Part shown: piece after piece, positions 1 to 4,694 of the stretch | Layout: the number at the start of each line of letters is the position of its first letter | Numbering within the stretch: position 1 is the first letter of the stretch | Assembly (NCBI GenBank): GCA_905236275.1 | Contig: CAJOPI010000158.1 | Location: 1-5,109 of the forward strand | DNA length: 5,109 bases | Direction: 5' to 3' | DNA from: an uncultured Lachnospiraceae bacterium | GTDB taxonomy: Bacteria > Bacillota > Clostridia > Lachnospirales > Lachnospiraceae | The notes under the pieces: generated by a model | The model's database searches: none | Told to the model about the DNA's origin: nothing | Seen by the model: only the letters and a program-made list of their open reading frames with translations | Made by a program: the position numbers and the translations under genes

Positions 1-195
1 ACGCAACACGAACTCGAAGTAGAGGATAAACTGAAGAGCTGGATGAACAACACGCCGGTATATCTTCAGTTGCAATGGTTCGATACAATAGAGGAAGTAA
101 AGATATCCTCTGAGTTACGCTCTAAGCGCTGGAACACGGAAGTGACCGAAAGAGATCGTCTCTATCTCACTAAACTCGGCATGAATCCGTCATAA
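1..195 (+). CDS. Transposase, C-terminal fragment (IS1634/IS4-like, tentative)
   Basis: An open frame runs from the window edge to TAA at 193-195 and gives 64 residues, ending in KLGMNPS. The tail reads WFDTIEEVKISSELRSK, then a TEVT-x-RDRLYLTKLG segment. This resembles the end of IS1634-type DDE transposases, which often close with an 'EVT..q..il..LG' strand-helix unit. The catalytic core lies outside the window, so the family call rests on tail style alone. It is followed within about 30 bases by an interrupted IS200-type tnpA, which fits one insertion sequence sitting inside another. Alternative: the end of another accessory protein. Being coding is likely; the family is only tentative. 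Confidence 0.5.
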   Translation, partial: TQHELEVEDKLKSWMNNTPVYLQLQWFDTIEEVKISSELRSKRWNTEVTERDRLYLTKLGMNPS

Positions 196-225
196 TCGTT
201 TTGAGTACATATTATCCAACTTTTA
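196..225 (+). mobile_element. Probable right terminus of the upstream insertion sequence
   Basis: Between the transposase stop and the point where TnpA homology begins (226) there are 30 bases ending in attatccaactttta. Read inward on the minus strand this is TAAAAGTTGGATAATATG, which would be a plausible terminal inverted repeat. The left end is outside the window, so the repeat cannot be confirmed. The inference rests on the abrupt start of TnpA homology at about 226 and on an in-frame TGA at 202-204 directly upstream of it. Confidence 0.35.
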
Positions 226-330
226 GGATATTATGTTTCGACGATCGGAAATGTCAATGAAGAGACGGTCAAAGAATATATCAAAAATCAGACTGAAGAA
301 TCCTACAAAGAATATAGGAATACTAAGTGA
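226..330 (+). pseudogene. tnpA: IS200/IS605-family TnpA, C-terminal remnant
   Basis: Translation from 226 gives GYYVSTIGNVNEETVKEYI, then KNQTEESYKEYRNTK and TGA at 328-330. The YYVSTIG(N)V.EE...YI..Q pattern is the characteristic end of the single-strand Y1 transposases of the IS200/IS605 family. These excise and insert circular single-stranded DNA by recognising hairpins at the element ends. The N-terminal part, with the HUH motif and the catalytic tyrosine helix, is missing. The frame is closed by TGA at 202-204 and the upstream sequence belongs to another element. The fragment is therefore inactive. It is followed by the matching 3' end with its terminal hairpin. Confidence 0.75.
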
Positions 331-415
331 AGCCGCATTTTGCGGCTGTTGACCAGTAATGAGCTTTGCGACACCCGCCTTTAAGGCGGCGCAAGTATAT
401 GTCCCTTACAGGGGC
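331..415 (+). other. Three consecutive hairpins in the IS 3' non-coding region
   Basis: Hairpin A (331-347): agccgca/tgcggct with a 3-base loop, starting right after the tnpA stop. Hairpin B: ccgcctt (375-381) pairs with aaggcgg (383-389), and the stem extends through a four-base bulge by ttgcg (366-370) with cgcaa (390-394). Hairpin C (401-415): gtccct/aggggc with a 3-base loop and one G-T pair. None is followed by a T run, so they do not look like terminators. Such arrays near the right end of IS200/IS605 elements are the region that yields transposon-encoded structured RNAs (omega-RNA or sotRNA-like). With no TnpB here, an RNA role is only a possibility. Confidence 0.6.
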
Positions 416-423
416 GTTGTCAA

Positions 424-444
424 ACCACCACTTGAAGCGGTGGT
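424..444 (+). repeat. IS200/IS605 right-end terminal hairpin
   Basis: accacc (424-429) pairs with ggtggt (439-444). After one A-C mismatch (430/438) the stem continues by a C-G pair around a TTGAA loop. This subterminal imperfect hairpin, lying just inside the element end, is the type of structure that Y1 transposases bind. It supports placing the element's right end a few bases further on, at about 450. Confidence 0.65.
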
Positions 445-451
445 CCTGACT

Positions 452-457
452 GGAGGG
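452..457 (+). promoter_or_regulatory. Ribosome binding site of the 77-aa gene
   Basis: GGAGGG lies 7 bases before ATG 465 and fixes this start over the Met at codon 5. It begins about two bases after the presumed end of the IS remnant. I find no convincing -35/-10 pair between 331 and 464, so the native promoter may have been separated by the insertion and transcription may enter from the element. Confidence 0.8.
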
Positions 458-464
458 TAGTTGC

Positions 465-698
465 ATGAATGAAAGGATGACTTGGGCTCAGATCCAGGAA
501 AAGTTTCCCAGGCAATGGGTAGGACTAACAGATGTAGAATACGAAGAAAGCAACTCATCAACGATAAGGAGCGCAGTTGTGGCGATTACTGATAAAAGCA
601 AAAGCGAACTGACGCTTGAACAAATAAAGAGTAATGGGTTGATTATTGCACGGTATACCGATCCGAACAGGTTATTTCAGTTAGGAGCATTAGGATGA
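465..698 (+). CDS. Small conserved-type protein paired with a retropepsin-like protease
   Basis: This is a 77-residue soluble protein with no signal peptide or membrane segment. I recognise no named domain. Visible features: an N-terminal amphipathic stretch MTWAQIQEKFPRQWVGL (5-21), in which the 'FP.QWV.L' block looks like a conserved core; an acidic loop (24-30); a strand RSAVVAIT (35-42); a charged DKSKSELTLEQIK helix (43-55); and a closing strand LIIARYTD (59-66). The order helix-strand, strand, helix, strand suggests a small alpha/beta fold. The start is set by GGAGGG 7 bases upstream. Its TGA overlaps the ATG of the next gene as ATGA (695-698), which predicts translational coupling and matched production. 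An accessory, substrate or inhibitor role for the protease is inferred from this linkage only. Confidence 0.85.
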   Translation: MNERMTWAQIQEKFPRQWVGLTDVEYEESNSSTIRSAVVAITDKSKSELTLEQIKSNGLIIARYTDPNRLFQLGALG

Positions 699-1162
699 AA
701 AGTGAATTGTTTCTTGGCCTGGATAGTACAGCGGATCGACCGATAATTGAACTCAAAAATATGTCGAATATTCTTTCCTTGATTGATACAGGCGCCAGGT
801 TTCCTGTTTGGACTTCTGATGTAAAATCGTTAGAAGCACTTGGAGGGAAGCTGTTCAAAAAGGGTGTATCTTATTCAGGAATAGGCGGTGATACGAAAGG
901 TGATATTTATAGGATTCCCGGCTTTTCGATAAGCGATGGCATTCACTATCTTATCTATCCTGACTTGCCTGTAGTAACCAATTCGGATTTTGAAAATGCG
1001 CCATTTCAAATGATATTGAGCGCAACTATGTTCCACAATCTGGAATACACAATTAATGACAAGCATCATTCTTTTATCATTCGTGTTCCAGACGATGAGT
1101 CTGAAGTGAGGAACGCAATAGTGAATTTAGATGATGGCGATTTCCAGGTGCTGTTTACTTAA
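695..1162 (+). CDS. Retropepsin-like aspartyl protease domain protein
   Basis: A 155-residue single-domain protein. It has the marks of the retropepsin fold (clan AA aspartic peptidases): hydrophobic-hydrophobic-DTG in LSLIDTGARFPVW (28-39, putative catalytic Asp31); a glycine-rich flap-like hairpin YSGIGGDTKG (60-69); and a C-terminal hydrophobic block MILSATMF (106-113) at the place of the usual 'hhG' psi-loop motif, here with Ser in place of Gly. Retropepsins carry one DTG per chain and act as homodimers, and the length fits. No signal peptide is visible, so it is probably cytoplasmic. AGGAG (683-687) lies 7 bases before the ATG, inside the preceding gene. Protease activity is not proven: some DTG proteins of this fold bind ligands or ubiquitin-like partners. 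The substrate is unknown. Confidence 0.85.
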   Translation: MKSELFLGLDSTADRPIIELKNMSNILSLIDTGARFPVWTSDVKSLEALGGKLFKKGVSYSGIGGDTKGDIYRIPGFSISDGIHYLIYPDLPVVTNSDFENAPFQMILSATMFHNLEYTINDKHHSFIIRVPDDESEVRNAIVNLDDGDFQVLFT

Positions 1163-1260
1163 ATTTTCAAGCAAGTATTAGGCGCATTATTTATCTATAG
1201 TTCCTCTCGGTTTTTAGACTTACAGACAATTGCATCAATTAGCCTTAACCTAATGGATAG
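1163..1260 (+). other. Non-coding gap after the protease gene
   Basis: This is AT-rich sequence with no GC-rich terminator hairpin, no ribosome binding site and no recognisable coding segment. The frame of the protease gene stays open past its TAA until TGA at 1262-1264, but its translation has no features that look like protein homology. Confidence 0.5.
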
Positions 1261-1440
1261 CTGATATTTCTGATTTTCTTGGTAGTTGTTTTAGGGGATT
1301 ATTCTGAACCATTCAGAGAAGTTATTTCGTTTCGGTTCCTTAAAATAGGTGTTCTGGAAATTAATCCGAAGAATGGGAAAATTTCGGATTTTGAGGCATT
1401 GGAGCAGCAGCATTTTCCATTTCTGGGGAGTGTGCTTCAA
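1261..1440 (+). pseudogene. Possible fragment of an unrecognised protein
   Basis: After an in-frame TAG at 1258-1260 the frame is open through 1440 and beyond into the opposite-strand ATPase gene. Residues from about 1300 read SEPFREVISFRFLKIGVLEI, then NPKNGKISDFEALEQ, a balanced, protein-like composition with alternating strands. There is no ribosome binding site. The only possible starts are TTG codons, for example 1279, preceded by a hydrophobic run that looks untranslated. The stretch ends at the 3' end of the minus-strand ATPase. It may be the remains of a gene whose front has decayed and whose end was replaced, or it may be chance. Confidence 0.25.
1363..1390. repeat. Inverted repeat downstream of the minus-strand ATPase gene
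   Basis: aatccgaa (1363-1370) and ttcggatt (1383-1390) form an 8-bp stem with a 12-base loop, 51 bases beyond the stop of the ATPase gene and followed on the plus strand by a short TT run. It might serve as a weak terminator between convergent transcripts. The long loop and lack of a real T tract on the minus strand make this doubtful. Confidence 0.3.
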
Positions 1441-3144
1441 TTAAGAGCTAATTCCCATCTTGATCAGGCATTTCTTTCCTTTGAACGCAAAACCATACTT
1501 CAGAATATTCTTCTCTGACACACCTTTGCTTATGAGATCCGCGGAGTAGCGTTGCTTTTCTATTTGACGAAGCGCATGATCGGCTGTGTCGGACAGATTG
1601 TTTTCCTTGTCATAGTCTTTATCATAGACCTTAAATTCCATGATAACCGCCTTATTATTTTTATCCTTTGGTTCCAGAACTACATCATATCTGCCGAACC
1701 CGCTTTCACGGTTGGACTTCAGCGTATAGTCCTTTACCCTGTCAACCAGGAGTCCAAGTACAAAGCCGTGATAGAATTTTTCCGGTTCTTCTTCGGAGGG
1801 TTTACTTCCCACATCGAAGTAGCTGAAGGTATTGAGCGCTACTTTATTCATGTAATGATTCATCGCGCGGGTGTCGCCCTGAAACATGGCTGATACAAAT
1901 TCATGAAAGGAACTGTCCTGATTAAACCATCCCCTGATCATCTTATAAAACATCCTGCTCACTTCGTAATTGGTAAGGATCAGACTGTATGTAAGCTCCT
2001 CCTGCCTAATATCACCGGTTATTTTGTTGATCCTTAAATATCCGGAAGCTAACAGCAGGCTCCAGATAGATTCCTGATTTGTGTCCAGTTGGTCATAGAC
2101 GATCTGTTCATCCAGTTTTGTCTCTACTGTTCCACCGTTTAAGAGCTTCTCAAAAGCCTCTTTGATATTTTTATCGCTTTTCTGGATAAGGTGTCCCACA
2201 AGCCCATTTTCACTGGTATTTGCCCAATAAGCTTCAAGAATTCCTTTTTCAAGAAAGTGTATGATTGACCAGGGATTATAGATATCCGTATAGGAACCAA
2301 AGGTAAAGCCATCATACCATTTTTTTATATCCTGCTTTGTTTCAGGCGCGTATCCCAGTTCATCAACTGCGTTAAAAACTTCTTCTTCTGTAAAGCCGAA
2401 GTCCGTCTCATATTTATTTGAAGAGGTGGTAACCACTTCCAGATTATTCAAATCAGAGAAGATGGACTCCTTGCTTACCCTCGTGATGCCCGTCATGATA
2501 GCGCGTTCCATGGATGGATTTGTCTTAAAGGTATTATTGAACATCGTTCGGATAAAGGAAGCCATTTCATTCCAGTATTCATGAAGGTAAGCCTCCTGGA
2601 TCGGAGTATCATACTCATCAAGAAATATCAGCACCTTCTTTCCATAGTACTTTTCAAGCAGGGCGGACAATATATTGAGAGAATATTCCGCGTGTACATC
2701 GTCCATGTCTTCTCGGATACTTGTCAATGAGATTTTTTCATTTTCATCGAATCTTTCAAGGTCCTTCAGACACGGGTACGATGAAAAAAGCCTTACAATC
2801 TGAAGCTTGATCCCTTTTACGGCATCCTCATAGGTCCGTCCCTTCACGCCCGCGAAGGTCACAAATATAACAGGATAAGTTCCCTGAAGTTTTCTGAATT
2901 TTTCTTCCTTCCATATATTGAGTCCCTGGAAAAGTTCTCCCTTTCCCTCATATCTGTTCGAAAAAAAATAGTCCAGCATACTCATGGTAAGGGTTTTACC
3001 GAAACGGCGGGGGCGTGTAATCAGGGTAACCGCATCCTGATTATCCCACCAGCTTTTAATGAAGGAAGTCTTATCTACATAAAAACAATTATTTTCGATT
3101 AACTGAGCATAGTCCTGTATTCCGATCGAAATAGGTCCTGGCAT
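1441..3144 (-). CDS. AAA-ATPase_like / PD-(D/E)XK nuclease-family protein
   Basis: A 567-residue protein of the widespread two-domain family pairing an AAA-ATPase_like domain (PF09820 type) with a C-terminal PD-(D/E)XK domain (PDDEXK_9 type). It opens with the family signature IGIQDYAQLIENNCFYVDKT (7-26). The P-loop is TRPRRFGKT (43-51), Walker B is VLIFLDEYD (171-179), and MTGITRVSKESIFSDLNN (217-234) is the conserved sensor-like block. The nuclease core shows RYDVVLEP (486-493, Asp487), EFK (503-505) and Q..KQRY (527-533), so the catalytic residues appear intact. Full length for the family. The start is ATG 3144, with AGGAG (3153-3157) 8 bases upstream and a promoter at 3193-3221. The in-frame ATG at 3237 would add 31 unrelated residues and lies upstream of that promoter. 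Substrate and biological role are unknown; defence or mobile-element functions are speculation. Confidence 0.92.
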   Translation of the reverse strand: MPGPISIGIQDYAQLIENNCFYVDKTSFIKSWWDNQDAVTLITRPRRFGKTLTMSMLDYFFSNRYEGKGELFQGLNIWKEEKFRKLQGTYPVIFVTFAGVKGRTYEDAVKGIKLQIVRLFSSYPCLKDLERFDENEKISLTSIREDMDDVHAEYSLNILSALLEKYYGKKVLIFLDEYDTPIQEAYLHEYWNEMASFIRTMFNNTFKTNPSMERAIMTGITRVSKESIFSDLNNLEVVTTSSNKYETDFGFTEEEVFNAVDELGYAPETKQDIKKWYDGFTFGSYTDIYNPWSIIHFLEKGILEAYWANTSENGLVGHLIQKSDKNIKEAFEKLLNGGTVETKLDEQIVYDQLDTNQESIWSLLLASGYLRINKITGDIRQEELTYSLILTNYEVSRMFYKMIRGWFNQDSSFHEFVSAMFQGDTRAMNHYMNKVALNTFSYFDVGSKPSEEEPEKFYHGFVLGLLVDRVKDYTLKSNRESGFGRYDVVLEPKDKNNKAVIMEFKVYDKDYDKENNLSDTADHALRQIEKQRYSADLISKGVSEKNILKYGFAFKGKKCLIKMGISS

Positions 3145-3152
3145 ATTGGATT

Positions 3153-3157
3153 CTCCT
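3153..3157 (-). promoter_or_regulatory. Ribosome binding site that fixes the ATPase/nuclease start
   Basis: Read on the minus strand, AGGAG stands 8 bases before ATG 3144. No comparable site precedes the longer in-frame ATG at 3237. This selects the 567-residue product. Confidence 0.85.
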
Positions 3158-3192
3158 GATTTTCTATTACCCAAAGCATTTGTATTATCATG

Positions 3193-3221
3193 ATTATAGC
3201 ATGGCTCTATTCTCACTGCAA
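3193..3221 (-). promoter_or_regulatory. Sigma-70-type promoter for the minus-strand ATPase/nuclease gene
   Basis: On the minus strand: TTGCAG (3221-3216), a 17-base spacer, then a perfect TATAAT (3198-3193) preceded by TGC, giving an extended -10 (TGCTATAAT). Transcription would start near 3186, giving a leader of about 40 bases before ATG 3144. The weak -35 is compensated by the extended -10. It lies about 65 bases from the nearer of the two repeats that flank the divergent gene's promoter. Confidence 0.75.
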
Positions 3222-3285
3222 AAGGATTTAACCACATAGATAACTGATATATCTGCTGTCAGAAAGGCTGAAAATTAGATTAAAA

Positions 3286-3326
3286 TTATTTTAGAAAAAT
3301 GCCATAATTGGCAAAAATCTAAAATA
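3286..3326. repeat. Palindromic repeat, copy 1 (putative operator)
   Basis: Outer arms tattttaga (3287-3295) and tctaaaata (3318-3326) are exact reverse complements. Inner arms tgcca (3300-3304) and tggca (3309-3313) also pair around taat, with an unpaired run of four A on each side. Apart from eight central bases (3302-3309) it is identical to copy 2. It ends 5 bases before the -35 of the plus-strand ATPase promoter. Confidence 0.75.
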
Positions 3327-3331
3327 GCATA

Positions 3332-3360
3332 TTGATAATGGTATTGAAATATGATACATT
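3332..3360 (+). promoter_or_regulatory. Predicted promoter for the DUF4143 ATPase gene, enclosed by the two repeats
   Basis: TTGATA (3332-3337, five of six consensus bases), a 17-base spacer and TACATT (3355-3360) preceded by TGA, an extended -10. The start site would be near 3367, inside repeat copy 2. TATGAT at 3350-3355 is a better -10 hexamer but has only a 12-base spacing. The element lies neatly between the repeats, so binding at either could block polymerase. Confidence 0.5.
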
Positions 3361-3400
3361 TATTTTAGAAAAATGGAGATTGAGGCAAAAATCTAAAATA
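3360..3400. repeat. Palindromic repeat, copy 2 (putative operator or leader hairpin)
   Basis: The outer arms tattttaga (3361-3369) and tctaaaata (3392-3400) are the same as in copy 1. The central eight bases (3376-3383) differ, so the inner stem is lost. It starts immediately after the predicted -10 and ends 2 bases before the ribosome binding site. The centres of the two copies are 74 bp apart, close to seven helical turns. Confidence 0.75.
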
Positions 3401-3402
3401 AC

Positions 3403-3408
3403 GAGGGA
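3403..3408 (+). promoter_or_regulatory. Ribosome binding site of the DUF4143 ATPase gene
   Basis: GAGGGA lies 5 bases before ATG 3414 and confirms this start. It is almost touching the right arm of repeat copy 2, so a factor bound there, or RNA pairing of that arm, could affect translation. Confidence 0.8.
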
Positions 3409-3413
3409 GACAT

Positions 3414-4694
3414 ATGGAAATTAAGAGGGATTGGTATCTTGGACGGCTGATCAACCGGATGAATAACGGCATGATAAAGGTTATTACAGGGATCAGGCGA
3501 TGCGGCAAAACCTATTTGATGTTTCATCTATTCTATGATTATCTGATCCAGTCGGGAGTACCGGAAAATAATATTATTACCGTGCCTTTAGATGACGCTG
3601 ATTTTGCTGAATATACAGATCCTCAAAAGATGTACGGGTATATCAAAAGCAAAATGACCGATCCAGGGCAAAAATACTTTGTTTTTATTGATGAGGCGCA
3701 ATATGCCATAACCAAAGAGGAGATGAAGAATCCGGATATTCCGATCAGGTTGTACGGCGTTTTAAATGGACTGATAAGGAAAGACAATGTAGATGTCTAT
3801 GTGACCGGTAGTAATTCCAAATTCCTGTCTACTGATGTAATGACGGAATTTCGAGGCCGCGGTGATGAAATTCATATAGCTCCGTTGTCCTTTTCGGAGT
3901 TTGTTCCTGCCTTTGAAGGAAACAGGCTGGATGCATGGAGAGAATATACCTTGTATGGCGGAATGCCACACATTTTGTCAGAGAGGGATGATCAGTCCAA
4001 GAGCGAATACCTCAACAGGCTGAACAGGGAAATATATGTGCGGGACATACTGGAAAGATATGGGATTCGAAATGGAAACGGCATGGAAGAACTGATGAAA
4101 ATCCTTTCATCCGTCATAGGAAGCTTAACAAATGCCCAGAAAATATCAGATACCTTTAAAAGTAATGGGATAAAGGGCATTACAATGCCTACGATAGCAA
4201 ACTATCTTATTTATTTGCAGGAAAGCTTTGTAATTCAAAAGGCAGAGAGATATGATATAAAAGGACGAAAATATATAAACACACCGTCAAAATATTATTA
4301 TTCCGATATTGGGCTTCGGAATGCGCTGCTGAATTTCAGACAGTATGAAGAAACACACATCATGGAGAATGTTATATATAATGAGCTGATATACAGAGGG
4401 TATAATGTGGATGTTGGCGTCGTTGAACTGCGGTCAGGGGATGGTAGCCGAAAGCAGTTGGAAGTTGATTTCATAGCGAATCAGGGAAATAAGAGATACT
4501 ATATCCAATCAGCCTTTGCTTTGCCGGATCAGGAAAAGCTGGATCAGGAGCAGGCTTCACTTGTAAGAATATCAGACTCATTTAAGAAAATAATAGTTGT
4601 TCATTCCAATACGCCGGTATGGAGGAATGATCAGGGTATACTGATTATCAATCTGTATGATTTTCTTCTGAATGGGGAAAGCCTGGATCTTTGA
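3414..4694 (+). CDS. AAA_14 / DUF4143 family ATPase
   Basis: A 426-residue protein with the architecture of the AAA_14 (PF13173) plus DUF4143 (PF13635) family. Walker A is GIRRCGKT (26-33), Walker B is FVFIDEAQ (89-96), and YVTGSNSKFLSTD (129-141) forms the sensor-1-like strand. FRGRGDEIHIAPLSFSEF (146-163) and YGGMP (181-185) are typical family blocks. The C-terminal part has DIGLRNALL (298-306), ENVIYNELIYRGY (318-330) and LEVDFI (349-354), the degenerate PD-(D/E)XK-like core. Where an active nuclease would have E-x-K, the sequence reads YYIQSA (362-367), so cleavage is unlikely. Full length for the family. It is divergent from the 1441-3144 gene, with two operator-like repeats upstream, and its stop adjoins the broken end of a pfs pseudogene. 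The cellular role of the family is unknown. Confidence 0.92.
   Translation: MEIKRDWYLGRLINRMNNGMIKVITGIRRCGKTYLMFHLFYDYLIQSGVPENNIITVPLDDADFAEYTDPQKMYGYIKSKMTDPGQKYFVFIDEAQYAITKEEMKNPDIPIRLYGVLNGLIRKDNVDVYVTGSNSKFLSTDVMTEFRGRGDEIHIAPLSFSEFVPAFEGNRLDAWREYTLYGGMPHILSERDDQSKSEYLNRLNREIYVRDILERYGIRNGNGMEELMKILSSVIGSLTNAQKISDTFKSNGIKGITMPTIANYLIYLQESFVIQKAERYDIKGRKYINTPSKYYYSDIGLRNALLNFRQYEETHIMENVIYNELIYRGYNVDVGVVELRSGDGSRKQLEVDFIANQGNKRYYIQSAFALPDQEKLDQEQASLVRISDSFKKIIVVHSNTPVWRNDQGILIINLYDFLLNGESLDL

Larger units (their letters stand above)
226..450 (+). mobile_element. IS200/IS605-type element remnant (3' part with right end)
   Basis: The remnant consists of the TnpA tail (226-330), about 90 bases of strongly structured non-coding sequence, and a terminal hairpin (424-444) followed by cctgac. 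No tnpB follows, so this is an IS200-like single-gene arrangement or one that has lost tnpB. The exact right boundary is inferred to be about 450, because the next bases are the ribosome binding site of a host-type gene. Left end and 5' half are absent. Confidence 0.65.

Noticed and set aside
331..347. Rho-independent terminator after tnpA
   Set aside because: The stem is good (7 bp, 3-base loop) but is followed by gttgacc with no T run; more likely part of the IS end structure.
643..1069. Two minus-strand open frames opposite the protease gene
   Set aside because: Shadows of the plus-strand operon, which has good ribosome binding sites and clear motifs.
1552..1893. Open frame of 113 codons on the plus strand
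   Set aside because: It lies wholly inside the minus-strand ATPase/nuclease gene, is antisense to its conserved nuclease domain and has no ribosome binding site.
3145..3237. 31-residue N-terminal extension of the minus-strand ATPase from ATG 3237
   Set aside because: It lies across and upstream of a strong extended -10 promoter (3193-3221), has no ribosome binding site, and the family begins at the IGI.DY..L motif just after Met 3144.
3286..3400. Minimal CRISPR array (two repeats with a spacer)
   Set aside because: The repeats are palindromic with a variable core, only two copies exist, the 33-base interval contains a promoter, and no cas genes are present.
3762..4180. Minus-strand open frames inside the DUF4143 ATPase gene
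   Set aside because: Antisense to conserved family motifs, with no start signals.
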